NCBI GenBank assembly: GCA_022616435.1
Contig: JAKEET010000168.1
Location: 1 to 49,098 of the forward strand
Reading direction: 5' to 3'
DNA from: Gemmataceae bacterium
GTDB lineage: Bacteria > Planctomycetota > Planctomycetia > Gemmatales > Gemmataceae
Length of the DNA stretch: 49,098 bases
Shown: one piece after another, positions 16,466 to 26,400 of the stretch
How the letters are laid out: each line of letters starts with the position of its first letter
Position numbering within the stretch: position 1 is the first letter of the stretch
The notes under the pieces: model-generated
The model's input: only the letters and a program-made list of their open reading frames with translations
Told to the model about the DNA's origin: nothing
The model's database searches: none
Position numbers and translations under genes: made by a program

Positions 16466-17233
16466 TCACGACTTCCGCATCCCCGCCAGCAGCCGCTCGA
16501 GCGGTTCCTGGCTGACGGTGATCCAGCCGTACTGCGGCTGATTCAGGTCCAGGATGACCCACACGACCATGCACACCAGCGCGACGAAGCCGACCACGCC
16601 GACGACGGGATACCGGTCCGACGCCCCTTGTTGCCGGCCGAGCAGCACCATCGACAGCAGCGCCGCCACGAACAGCACGACGACGACGCTGGCCGGCAAG
16701 CGATCGCGCACCGCCGCCAGCCGTGCCGCGGTATTACTGGTGACGCCGTTGAAGGTGTTGATCAGCGGCACCGTGACCGGCGTGCCGGAGTCCACGGCTT
16801 CCCGCACCAGGCCCTGCATCGCCGCGTGCATCTGGTCGATCCGATCGAACGCCTGTTGAATCTCCACGTTGCTGAGGCGCGGTTTGGCGAGCGCCAGGCG
16901 ATGTTCGACGTACCCGCGGAGCACGCCCTCCAGCTTTTCGCTCACCGGGCCCTTGACCAGGTTGACGCACGTCAGGAAGTCGCCGATGGCGTTGCTGTCG
17001 GTCACGACCATGATCCGGCGCTGGTCGTGCTTGCCCAGCGACATCGAAAAGGTGAACGCCAGCATCAGGCCGAGCAGGGCCAGGGACGCTTCGGCGCCCT
17101 TGCCCGCCGCTTCGCCGTCCGCCTCTTTCTGACGACGCCCCATCCAGGCGCCGCCGGCCCACGCCGCCAGCATCGCCACCAGCAGCGCCGCCGCGGTCGC
17201 CCACGCGTCCACTTGGGTCAGGATGTAGCTCAC
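16466..17233 (-). CDS. DUF4239 (bestrophin-like) membrane protein
   Basis: A 255-residue integral membrane protein. There is one N-terminal segment (about 10-30), a second at LALLGLMLAFTFSMSLG (about 50-67), a helical soluble stretch (70-175), and two C-terminal segments (VVVVLFVAALLSMVLL and VVGFVALVCMVVWVILDL). The block FTFSMSLGKHDQRRIMVVTDSNAIG is the recognisable DUF4239 signature. The family is distantly related to bestrophin channels and its function is unknown. It lies 108 bases downstream of the FHA/pseudokinase gene on the same strand; the spacer contains heptamer repeats. Confidence 0.8.
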   Translation of the reverse strand: MSYILTQVDAWATAAALLVAMLAAWAGGAWMGRRQKEADGEAAGKGAEASLALLGLMLAFTFSMSLGKHDQRRIMVVTDSNAIGDFLTCVNLVKGPVSEKLEGVLRGYVEHRLALAKPRLSNVEIQQAFDRIDQMHAAMQGLVREAVDSGTPVTVPLINTFNGVTSNTAARLAAVRDRLPASVVVVLFVAALLSMVLLGRQQGASDRYPVVGVVGFVALVCMVVWVILDLNQPQYGWITVSQEPLERLLAGMRKS

Positions 17234-17314
17234 ATTCGGCTCCGGTCATTAGTCATTCGTCCGTCGTCAGTAGCAGGACCGAATGCAAATTTGGGAGGAC
17301 ACGGAGGACCGCGG

Positions 17315-17339
17315 ACTAATGACTAATGACTAATGACTA
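17315..17339. repeat. Heptamer tandem repeat (TAATGAC units)
   Basis: Three TAATGAC units in a row lie just beyond the 3' end of the FHA/pseudokinase gene, with related ATTAGTCATT sequence in reverse at about 17247-17256. It belongs to the same class of 7-base intergenic repeats that fills the tRNA array spacers. Confidence 0.7.
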
Positions 17340-17341
17340 GT

Positions 17342-20300
17342 TCATGCCGACAGCCGCAAGAGCGCCTCCGCCGTTTCATGCTCCCGAACGTACTTCAGCA
17401 GCCGGTCCCAGGCTTCCGCGTTGGGCGGCACGTCGCCGCCGGCCCGATCCAGGTCGTCCAGCAAGTCACCGGCCGATGCGTACTCGCCCTCCGCCAGACG
17501 CTGAATCACGCCGTGCAGCGCGCCGGGGAGCGGCTTGGTCTTCGCCCCCTTCCGGACGCCGTCGGGCAGGCACCAACCCGCGGCGACGCGGCCGAGGGCT
17601 TGCAGATCATCCTCGGGCGCCATGGGCTCGGATTGCATTCCGGCCAGCCAGGCCGGCTCGCCGACGCCGCAGATCTTGACGATGCCTTCGCCGGTCAGCA
17701 CCAGGGCGCCGTCATCGAGGCGGCCATGAACGAGCCCGGCCTTGTGCACCGTCGCCAGCCCGAGCGCCGCTTGCGTGATCAGCCGGAAGCACACGCCCGG
17801 CGCCGCCGCCAACGGCGGCCAGTCGCTCGCCGGCAATCCCGTCAGCCAGTCCAGGAGCGCCGCCGGCCGGCCCGACAGGTCCAGCACCTCGTAGGCGCCG
17901 GCCACGTGCGGATCGTTCAGTTGTGCTTGGGTGAAGCCGCGGCGAAACTCGTCGGCGTGACCGGCGTCGTGCATCGCCTCCACGGCCAGATGCCGCAGCA
18001 CCGCTTCGCGGCCGCGGCGCGGATCGAACACGCGATAGACGATTTCATGGGCCGACGCCCGCAGCCGATCGATCACCCGCAGCGGGCCGAGCATCAGGCC
18101 CGCGACGTTCTCCGACTCGATCAGCGCCAGTTGATAGAGCGTGACCGCGCCGCTGGCCAGCAGCACCTGCCGCAGCGAGCGGCGTTGCCGGCGCGCTTCC
18201 ACCAACAGCGCCGTCAGCGTTTCGTCGTCGATGAGCTGCAGCGCGCGCAGCGTTTCGCCCAGCTTCCGATCGCCGCCGTCGAGCGGTTCGGTGATCGACA
18301 GGATATCGCGATTGGTCGGGACGATAGCGTCGCCGTCGTCCACCATCATCTCGGCGCTGACCTCGACGGGGCCGTCGGCGTCGGCGGCCATCCCGGCAGT
18401 CGCCATCGCGGGAATGCCGGCCAGTTGCCGCAGCTTGTGCCGGTACCACTGCCGCATCTCGACCAGGTGCTGGTCCAGCTCGTCGCGCTCCTGGGCCACT
18501 TCCTGCTGCTGCCGCCCCAGGGTCTCGGCCTGCTGGGCCAGGCGCTGGGCTGCGGCGTCGATGTCGCGGACTTGCTCGGCCATCTCGGCGTGACGGCGTT
18601 CGAGCTTGGTTTCGCCGCGGGCCAGCTGCCGCTTCAGCTCGGCGATCTGGCTCTGCCAGTCGATGAGCTCCTGCTTGAACGCCACCAGGGCGAGGCGATG
18701 CTCGTCCTGCCCGCGGCGCAGGGCTTGCTCCTGCTGGGTCAGCGCTTGCACGTCGGCGTGCAGCTTGCCGCGCAGCTCTTCCAGCTCTTCCTGGCTCTGA
18801 CGCACGTAGCCGTGGATCTCGGTGACGTGGTCGCGGAGCTGATCGCGCGCGTGCGTGACCCGGTCGAGCGCCGCGCCGGCCCGCAGCTCGGCGTCGGGCA
18901 GAAGCTGCACGAGCCGCTTCGCCTCATGGCGCAGCGCGTCGAACTCGGCCCGGGCCTGGGCCGCCTCGTCCTGCTTCTGCTGCCAGGCGCGCTGATTGTC
19001 CGCTTGCTGCTGGTCGAGCGCCTGCCGCTGCTCCGCCAGGCCGCGGCCCAGCTCCTGCAACTGCCGCTCCTGGCCGCTCTGCTTCGCCTCGGCTTCCACC
19101 AGTACCGCCTGACGCCGCTCCAGGTCCGCGGCCCGCTCCTCCAGTTCCGTTCGCCTGGCCTCGACCTCGGCCAGCGCCGCCTGATGCACCTGGTCGAGCT
19201 GGGCGCGCTGACCCTCGTACGACCCGGCCTTGGTCCGGCAGTCCTCGATCTGCTCGTTGAGGAGCCGTTGCCGGGCGGCCAGCTCGTCGGCACGGCGCCG
19301 CAATAGTTCCTGAAGCGCCTCGCGGGCCTGCTCGGCCTGCGCCTGGGCCAGCGTCCGTTCGCGCAGGGCCTGCCGTTCGGCGTCCACACGCTGCTGCGCC
19401 TCCGCGAGCTGCCGCAACCGGCCTTCGAGCACGCCTTCTTGATCCGCCAGCGCCGCCTGCCGCTCCTCCAGTTGCGCCACCTGCTGCCGCAGCCGGTTCT
19501 CATCGTCGGCCACTCGCTGCCGCGCTTGCTTCATTTGCTCGATCGCGGCGTCGAGCGTGGCGCTGCGCTCGGCGAGCTGCTGACGTTCCTGGTCGCGGAG
19601 CTTGTCTTCGTTGTCCAGCTCGGCCTTGTGCTTCAACAGCGCCTGGGTCTGCTGTTCGAGCTCGGCGTCGACCGCTTCCTGACGCGCCCGCTGTTCATCG
19701 AGCTGCTGCTCCTGCCGGCGGACGTCGTCGCGGAGACGTTCCAGCCGGGTCCGCAAGGCCGCCAGCGTGGCCTGCTGGCCTTCCAGCAGGGCCGACCGCT
19801 GCGCGAACTGGGCCGCGGCCGCATCGTGCTCCTGCTTCTGCCGCGTCAACCGCTCGTGTTCGTCGGTCAACTGGGCCCGGAACGCATCGAGCTCCGCCGC
19901 CTCGGTCTCCAACTCGTGACTGTCTTGCTGCAACTGCCGCAGTTGCTCGTCCAGCTCGGCCGCCTTGGCCTGCACGTCGTGCTCGCGCCGCTCCACCTCG
20001 CCCTGCCGGCGGTCCAGGCGGAGCACGTCGGCCTCATACTGGCTGAGCTTGGCGGTGAGCTCGCGCTGGGCGGCCGCCGCCTGTTCCTCCTGGGCGTGCA
20101 GCTCGGTCTGCCGCCGCGCCAGCTCGCCTTCGGTTTCCGCCTGCCGTTCGTCGAAGCGCCGCCGCTCCTGCTCCAGCCGTTGCGTCTCGGCAGCGACCTC
20201 CAGCGCCCGCCGCTCCACATCGGCCAGCCGCTGGGCCTGCTCGGCGCGCTCGCGGGCCCGCTCTTGCGTCTCGGCGTCGAGCTGGCGCTTGCGGTCCTGG

Positions 20301-21184
20301 ACCTTGGCGGCCGCCTTGTCCACCGCCTCTTGCAGCCCCGCCAGCCGATCGCGGCGCTCCTGGTAACGGTCGTAAAGCTGCTTGCGAATCTCGGCCAGCT
20401 CCTGCCGCTGCGTGGCGAGCTGTTGCCGTTCCTGCTCCATCTCGGCGAGCTTCGCATCGCGATCGCTGGAGGGCGGTGACGTTTCTGATCGCGCGACCGG
20501 TGCCGACTTGTCTGACTTGTCGGGCATGGCCGCCGCCTTGTCGATCTCGCGCTGAATCTCGGTGCGGCGCTCGTACCAGTAGGTCTTCTCGCGCTCCAGC
20601 TCGGCGGCCTGTTCCTCCAGTTGCTGGCGCTGTTCTTGCAGCGCCTGTTGTTCGCGTTCGCGCTCGGCGGCGAAGGCGGCGCGTTCCTCCTGCAGGCTCA
20701 CCACCTGGGCCCGGAAGGCTTGCAGTTGCTTTTGCAGCTCCTGCTTCGCCTCCGCAGGCGCGGCGCGCGGCGCGGCGAGCGGCGCGGCGTCAGCCCGCCG
20801 TGTCGTCGGGGGTTCAGTCAACTTCCGGGATGCCGCCGCCTTCGGGGATTCGTTGGACGCGTCGCCGCTCGCCGTGATGTGCACGAAGATGTCCGTCGCG
20901 CCCAGGGTGATGCGGTCGCCGTCGGCGAGGTCGGCGTTCGTGGCGGTGTCGCCGTTGACGAGCAGGAGCTGCGTCGGGGCCAGCTTGCGAAGCCGGGCGC
21001 CGCCGGGCTGACGGGCAATGAGGCAGATGACCGGAGGCAGGTCCGTGCCGGAAACGCGCAGATCGCAACCGGGTACGGCGCCGATCAGGAAATCGACATG
21101 GTCGAGCGCGTAGCGGGCGCTGCGGCCCGCGCCGCGGCGCACCTCCAGGTGCACCTCGGGCAACGCGGCAGAGACGGCGGTCAT
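17342..21184 (-). CDS. FHA domain - giant coiled coil - pseudokinase protein
   Basis: A 1280-residue protein. Residues about 15-100 form an FHA phosphopeptide-binding domain (DFLIGAVPGCDLRV, LLLVNGDTATNADLADGD). Residues about 140-920 are an almost unbroken coiled coil of Glu, Gln, Arg and Ala. From about 1030 to the end is a kinase fold with every catalytic signature lost: the lysine strand reads AVLRHL, the HRD loop reads VHGRLDDG and DFG is replaced by CGV. It should bind, not phosphorylate. ATG at 21184 is preferred to an in-frame GTG at 21217, although neither has a strong ribosome site. A scaffold role reading kinase signals is an inference from domains. Confidence 0.8.
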   Translation of the reverse strand: MTAVSAALPEVHLEVRRGAGRSARYALDHVDFLIGAVPGCDLRVSGTDLPPVICLIARQPGGARLRKLAPTQLLLVNGDTATNADLADGDRITLGATDIFVHITASGDASNESPKAAASRKLTEPPTTRRADAAPLAAPRAAPAEAKQELQKQLQAFRAQVVSLQEERAAFAAEREREQQALQEQRQQLEEQAAELEREKTYWYERRTEIQREIDKAAAMPDKSDKSAPVARSETSPPSSDRDAKLAEMEQERQQLATQRQELAEIRKQLYDRYQERRDRLAGLQEAVDKAAAKVQDRKRQLDAETQERARERAEQAQRLADVERRALEVAAETQRLEQERRRFDERQAETEGELARRQTELHAQEEQAAAAQRELTAKLSQYEADVLRLDRRQGEVERREHDVQAKAAELDEQLRQLQQDSHELETEAAELDAFRAQLTDEHERLTRQKQEHDAAAAQFAQRSALLEGQQATLAALRTRLERLRDDVRRQEQQLDEQRARQEAVDAELEQQTQALLKHKAELDNEDKLRDQERQQLAERSATLDAAIEQMKQARQRVADDENRLRQQVAQLEERQAALADQEGVLEGRLRQLAEAQQRVDAERQALRERTLAQAQAEQAREALQELLRRRADELAARQRLLNEQIEDCRTKAGSYEGQRAQLDQVHQAALAEVEARRTELEERAADLERRQAVLVEAEAKQSGQERQLQELGRGLAEQRQALDQQQADNQRAWQQKQDEAAQARAEFDALRHEAKRLVQLLPDAELRAGAALDRVTHARDQLRDHVTEIHGYVRQSQEELEELRGKLHADVQALTQQEQALRRGQDEHRLALVAFKQELIDWQSQIAELKRQLARGETKLERRHAEMAEQVRDIDAAAQRLAQQAETLGRQQQEVAQERDELDQHLVEMRQWYRHKLRQLAGIPAMATAGMAADADGPVEVSAEMMVDDGDAIVPTNRDILSITEPLDGGDRKLGETLRALQLIDDETLTALLVEARRQRRSLRQVLLASGAVTLYQLALIESENVAGLMLGPLRVIDRLRASAHEIVYRVFDPRRGREAVLRHLAVEAMHDAGHADEFRRGFTQAQLNDPHVAGAYEVLDLSGRPAALLDWLTGLPASDWPPLAAAPGVCFRLITQAALGLATVHKAGLVHGRLDDGALVLTGEGIVKICGVGEPAWLAGMQSEPMAPEDDLQALGRVAAGWCLPDGVRKGAKTKPLPGALHGVIQRLAEGEYASAGDLLDDLDRAGGDVPPNAEAWDRLLKYVREHETAEALLRLSA

Positions 21185-21380
21185 GTGAACTACCTGCGCA
21201 GGGGTGGTTCCTTCCACCCGCGCCGCCGAGCGGCGCGTGCGTAGATTGGACCCAATTCGTTGATATTTTTGAAGATCAGTTTGCCGCGGACGGGTCGGGA
21301 CGGATTGGATTCGACAGCGGATTGTGTGTTCTAATGTACATGTGTGACGCCGAAGTCGCGCTCCACGACCGGGCGCCGTC

Positions 21381-21409
21381 TGGCCCCGGTTTGCAGAACC
21401 GGGGCGGAC
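21381..21409. repeat. Half copy of the ~100-bp inverted-repeat element
   Basis: TGGCCCCGGTTTGCAGAACC followed by GGGGCGGAC matches one terminal arm of the elements at 16340 and 27952. The downstream GCGCGTGGG also matches their centre, but the second arm is absent. It lies just past the stop of the alcohol dehydrogenase gene. Confidence 0.7.
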
Positions 21410-21422
21410 AGCGGCGCGTGGG

Positions 21423-22436
21423 CTACCCGATCGTCAGCACCACCCGGAATCGAGCCTTGCCGCTCATCATGCGGTCATACGCCTCCGCGACGCGCTCCAG
21501 CGGATACGTTTCGTTCATCGGCCGCACGCCGGTCCGGATGCTGAACGCGAGCGTGTCCTGCGAGTCGATCGAGGTCCCGGAGTACCACCCCTTGATCGAG
21601 CGGCAACCCATGATCATCCCCAGGGGCGACACCTGCATCGACTCGGCGGCCCCGACGATCAGCAGAGTGCCGTCAATCGCCAGGCCGCCCTGCACGGCGC
21701 TCATCGCCGCGCCGCTGGTCGCGGTCGCCAGGATGACCTTGGCGCCGCCGAGCTTGAGAAGTTCCGCCGCCGCGTCCTGGGCTTGGCTGTCGATGTAGAC
21801 CGACGCGCCCAGCTGGCGGGCCAGCGCCTCCTTGTCCTTGCCGCGGGCGATGCCGACCGTGTGAAAGCCCATCTTCGCGGCGTACTGGATCCCGAGGTGG
21901 CCCAGGCCGCCAAGCCCGAGCACGGCAACCACGTCGCCCGGCCGGGCGCCGCTGTTGCGCAGGGCGTTGAACGTGGTCAGCCCGGCGCATAAGAGCGGGG
22001 CCGCCTCGACCGGCGGAAACTCGGCCGGCATCAGGGCGACGGCGCTGGCCGGGGCGATCAGGCACTCGCCGTAGCCGCCGTCATAGCTGACCCCGGTGAT
22101 CTGGCCGCGCACGCAGGCGAAGAACTGCCCGCGCCGGCACGGCTCGCAATACCCGCAATAGCCGCCGCTCCAGCCGACGCCAACCTTCTGGCCCGGCTGC
22201 CATCCCGCCACGCCGGGGCCGACCGCGTCGATCACGCCGGCGACCTCATGGCCGGGCACCCGCGGGTACTGAATTCCCGGGAAGGTCCCCTCTTTGGTGA
22301 ACGAATCGCTGTGGCAAATGCCGCAGGCATGCACCTTGATCCGCACGGTCCCCGCGGTTGGTTCCGGGACCGGCCGTTCGACGATCTCGAAAGGGCCATT
22401 CGGACGGGAGACCTGCGCCACACGCATCATCGCCAT
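21423..22436 (-). CDS. Zinc-dependent alcohol dehydrogenase
   Basis: A 337-residue medium-chain dehydrogenase that would oxidise alcohols with NAD(P). The catalytic zinc ligands are in ACGICHSDSF (Cys near 40) and VPGHEVAG (His-Glu near 63). The structural zinc is held by CGYCEPCRRGQFFAC (four Cys, near 95-109). The Rossmann motif GLGGLGHLG is near 175. Closest in style to AdhP/CAD-like enzymes. The ATG at 22436 is preceded by GGAGGATGAACC, an excellent site. Monocistronic, with the 50-bp hairpin repeat upstream and a half repeat downstream. Confidence 0.93.
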   Translation of the reverse strand: MAMMRVAQVSRPNGPFEIVERPVPEPTAGTVRIKVHACGICHSDSFTKEGTFPGIQYPRVPGHEVAGVIDAVGPGVAGWQPGQKVGVGWSGGYCGYCEPCRRGQFFACVRGQITGVSYDGGYGECLIAPASAVALMPAEFPPVEAAPLLCAGLTTFNALRNSGARPGDVVAVLGLGGLGHLGIQYAAKMGFHTVGIARGKDKEALARQLGASVYIDSQAQDAAAELLKLGGAKVILATATSGAAMSAVQGGLAIDGTLLIVGAAESMQVSPLGMIMGCRSIKGWYSGTSIDSQDTLAFSIRTGVRPMNETYPLERVAEAYDRMMSGKARFRVVLTIG

Positions 22437-22556
22437 GGTTCATCCTCCATCGGCCGCCAGGGCCGGCGGCCGCCCCCCTTCCTTGCCGCAGCCTTCATCA
22501 TACGCTGATGAATGGACGGGACAACGAGACCGCCGCCGGTCTCCGTTCGCCGTACT

Positions 22557-22606
22557 GTCGCCTTTCGCTCCGCGAAAGGCCGCACTTTCGCGGAGCGAAA
22601 GGCGAC
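22557..22606. repeat. 50-bp perfect hairpin repeat, copy 2
   Basis: The arms 22557-22578 and 22585-22606 are identical to those at 6017-6066; only two loop bases differ (gccgca against ggcgga). It lies between the divergent alcohol dehydrogenase and actA genes, and is followed by heptamer repeats (CTGACCC-type, about 22639-22668). Confidence 0.9.
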
Positions 22607-22703
22607 GTGAGACACTACTCCACTGTCGATTGCCGGCCGCTGACCCCTGACTCCTGACCCCTGATTCCTAGAATGTTGGGACGCCTTTCTCGGTGGAGGC
22701 ACC

Positions 22704-23363
22704 ATGCCGCAGATTTTTCATCGCAGCATGAATGTCGTGTCCCGCGTCAGCATTCTCGGGGCCGTGTTCCTCCTGGCAGGGATCGCGTGGGCATGGGGCC
22801 GATGGGTCCGCTCCGACTACATGACCGGCGTCGGCAACGTCCGCGTGCAACCGATCGAGTTCAGCCATCGCCATCACGTCTCGGGACTGGGAATTGATTG
22901 CCGGTATTGCCACACCGCCGTCGAGGAGGGGCCGTTCGCCGGGCTGCCGCCGACGCGGACGTGCATGAATTGCCACTCGCAGATCTTCGCCTACAGCCCG
23001 ATGCTGGCGCGCGTCCGCGACAGCTACCGCACGGGCGAACCCATCCGCTGGCAGCGCGTCCACAACCTCGCCGACTTCGCCTACTTCGACCACAGCATTC
23101 ACGTGGCCAAGGGGATCGGCTGCTCGACCTGTCATGGCCGGGTCGATCACATGCCGCTCACCTGGCAAACGGCGACGCTGCACATGGAGTGGTGTTTGGA
23201 ATGCCACCGCCAGCCCGAGCGCTTCGTTCGGCCTCGCGACGAAATCTATAACATGGCCTGGCGGTCGCCGCCGGACCAGATCGAACAAGGCCTGGAATTG
23301 CTGAAGCGTTACCACGTTCCGCGCGGCGGCAAGCTGACGGATTGCTCGACGTGTCACCGGTAA
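22704..23363 (+). CDS. actA: Alternative Complex III pentaheme cytochrome ActA
   Basis: ActA is the multiheme cytochrome c subunit of Alternative Complex III, the bc1-independent quinol:electron acceptor oxidoreductase. This 219-residue protein has one N-terminal membrane segment (about 14-32, ILGAVFLLAGIAWAW) and five CxxCH heme sites: CRYCH, CMNCH, CSTCH, CLECH and CSTCH, with distal histidines such as FSHRHH and FDHSIH. The ATG at 22704 follows GGTGGAGGCACC. It heads an actABCDEF-sco-cox cluster, all on the plus strand. The product is exported and attached to the outer face of the cytoplasmic membrane. Confidence 0.95.
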   Translation: MPQIFHRSMNVVSRVSILGAVFLLAGIAWAWGRWVRSDYMTGVGNVRVQPIEFSHRHHVSGLGIDCRYCHTAVEEGPFAGLPPTRTCMNCHSQIFAYSPMLARVRDSYRTGEPIRWQRVHNLADFAYFDHSIHVAKGIGCSTCHGRVDHMPLTWQTATLHMEWCLECHRQPERFVRPRDEIYNMAWRSPPDQIEQGLELLKRYHVPRGGKLTDCSTCHR

Positions 23364-23380
23364 CGCTCCCTCGCTCCAGC

Positions 23381-23460
23381 GCGACAGGGGAGAGGGGTTG
23401 GCGACCAAGACTCTCCCCTCTCCCCATCGGACAGGGGGAGAGGGGTTGGGGGTGAGGGGG
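23381..23460. repeat. GGGGAGAGG-type hairpin between actA and actB
   Basis: GGGGAGAGGGG at 23387-23397 pairs perfectly with CCCCTCTCCCC at 23415-23425, and a third copy, GGGGGAGAGGGG at 23434-23445, can compete for the same partner. It fills nearly the whole actA-actB gap and ends next to the actB ribosome site, so it could weaken or tune actB expression. Confidence 0.7.
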
Positions 23461-23464
23461 TAAC

Positions 23465-26400
23465 ATGTCCGAGGCGGCTGAACACCTGGGACTGGCGCGG
23501 CAACGTCTGCGGGAGCTCCACGGCCCGGAGTACTGGCGCAGCCTCGATGAGCTGGCGCAGAACGACGAGTTCCAGGCCCTCGTCGAGCGCGAATTCCCCA
23601 GCTGGGCTGCGGTCTGGGATGAGGTGCACAGCCGCCGGCAATTCCTCAAGCTCATGGCCGCCTCGTTCGCCCTGGCCGGCTTGAGCGGTTGCGGGCAGGC
23701 CCCGCGCGAAGAGATCGTCCCCTACGTTCGGCAACCCGAAGGGGTTGTCCCCGGCCGGCCGCTCTACTACGCCACGGCGATGCCGCTGTCCGGCTACGCC
23801 ACCGGCGGGCTGCTCGTGAAGAGCCTCCTTGGCCGGCCGATCAAGGTCGAGGGCAATCCGAGCCATCCCGGCAGCCCGGCCGCCGCGGACGCGCCGGCGG
23901 CCGCAGCCTTCGGGCCGTCGGACCTCTTCGCCCAGGCCTCGGTGTTGACGCTGTACGATCCGGACCGCGCTCAGGCGGCGACCCATCTCGGCCAGATCCG
24001 CTCGTGGGAACAGTTTCAGCAGGCGCTCAGCGCCCGGCTGCAAGCGCTGCCGCGGGACGGCGACGGCCTGTGCGTGTTGACCGAGACGGTCACCTCGCCG
24101 ACGCTGGTCGCGCAGCTGGAGGCCTTGCGGCGGCGTTATCCGGCGGCGCGGTGGTACGTCCATGAGCCGGTCTCGCGCGACAACGCCCGCGCCGGCGCGA
24201 TCGCCGCCTTCGGCCGGCCGCTGGAGCCGCGCTATCACTTCGAGCGTGCCGATGTCGTGCTCGCGCTGGAGGCCGATTTCCTCAATCGCGGCGCCGGCCG
24301 CCTCCGTTCCACGCGCGACTTCATGGCCCGGCGCGGGCCGGCGGCGCGGGTCGCGGGCACGATGAACCGGTTATATGCCATCGAAAGCATGCCGACCGGA
24401 ACCGGCGCCCGCGCCGACCATCGTCTGCCGCTGCGCTCGTCGCAGATCGAAAGTTTCGCCGCCGCGGTGGCGGCCCGTCTAGGCGTCAACGTCGCGGGCG
24501 CCAGCACCGACGTGGGCGTGCGGCCGGAGTGGATCGCAGCGCTCGCCGACGACCTGGCCCGGCATCGCGGCCGCGGCGTCGTCCTTGCCGGGGAAAACCA
24601 GCCGCCGCTGGTGCACGCCTTGGCTCATGCGCTGAACATGTCGCTGGGCAACATTGGTCAGACAGTTCGACTGCTCGCGCCGATCGAGGCGCGGCCGGAG
24701 CAGCCGGCAGCGCTGGCCGACCTGACCGACCGTCTCGAACGCCGCGAAGTGCGCGTGCTGGTCATCCTCGGCGGCAACCCGGTCTACACGGCGCCGGCGG
24801 ACGTCCCCTTCGAAGCGGCCGTCGCCCATGCCGGCCTCGCCGTGCACGTGAGTCCGTATCGGGACGAGACCGCGGCCAATTGCCACTGGCACATCCCGGA
24901 AAGCCATTACCTGGAGACGTGGGGCGACGTCCGCGCCTTTGACGGCACGGTGTCATTGATTCAGCCGCTGATCGCGCCCTTGTACATCAGCCGCAGCATT
25001 CTCGAAGTGCTCGCCGCCCTGACTGCCTCCCACGAGGGCAGCGGACATGAGCTGGTGCGAACGTACTGGCAACAACGCGGCTTGCCCCGCCAGGATTCGG
25101 CCGGCTTCGAACGGGCCTGGCGGCGGGCGCTTCACGACGGCTTCATCGAGGGCGCCGAGTCGGTTGAAGAACGGGCCGCGCTGCAAGCCAACTGGGCCGC
25201 CGCGCCGGGCGCGCCGGCGTCGAGCGGTTCCGATCAAAGCCTGGAGGTCCTGCTGCAGCCCGACCCGACGGTCTATGACGGCCGGTTCGCCAACAACGGC
25301 TGGCTGCAGGAACTTCCGAAGCCGCTCTCAAAACTCACCTGGGACAACGCCGCCTATCTCAGCCCCGCGACCGCGGTTCGCCTCGGTTTGGCCTCGGCCG
25401 TCGAGCAAGCCGAACGGGCGAACGGGCTGGAGATCGAGCTCATCCATCAAGGACGACGCCTGAGCGCGCCCGTGTGGGTGCAACCCGGTCACGCCGACGG
25501 TTCGATCACGCTGGACCTGGGTTACGGCCGCAGCCGGGCCGGACGGGTCGGCAATCGCCTGGGCGTCAACGCGTACGCGCTGCGACCGGCGGCTGCCCCC
25601 TGGCATCTGGGAGGCGTGGCCGTCCGCGCCACCGGTCGGCGCCGGCAGCTCGCGACCACCCAGACGCATCACCTCATGGAAAACCGTGACCTCGTCCGTC
25701 ACGGCACGGTGCAGTCGCCGCCGCACGGTCCCGAGGCCGGCCACGCATCGCGGCGGATGTCGCTGTATCCCGAGTACCGCTACGAGGGCAACAAGTGGGG
25801 CATGACGATCGATCTCAGCGCGTGCACCGGGTGCGGCGCGTGCGTCGTCGCCTGTCAGGCGGAGAACAACATCCCCGTGGTCGGCAAGGACGAAGTGCTC
25901 CGCGGCCGGGAAATGCACTGGCTGCGCGTGGACAGCTACTACCATGGCGAGCCGGCCGCTCCGCAGACCTTCTTCCAGCCGGTGCCGTGCATGCACTGCG
26001 AGAACGCGCCGTGCGAGATTGTGTGCCCGGTGATGGCGACCGTGCACAGCAGCGACGGCCTCAACGACATGGTCTACAACCGCTGCGTCGGCACGCGCTA
26101 CTGCTCGAACAACTGCCCGTACAAGGTGCGCCGGTTCAACTTCCTGCAGTACTCCGACTTCGAAACGCCGAGCCTGCAGCTGCTGCGCAACCCCGACGTG
26201 ACGGTCCGCAGCCGGGGCGTGATGGAGAAATGCACGTACTGCGTGCAGCGCATCCGCACGGTCCAGATCGACGCCGCCCGCGACGGCGACCGCCGCATCC
26301 GCGACGGCGAAGTGCAGACCGCCTGTCAGTCGGCCTGTCCGGCCCGGGCCATCGTCTTCGGCGACCTCAACGACAGGGACGCGCAAGGCCGGCCGCTCAG

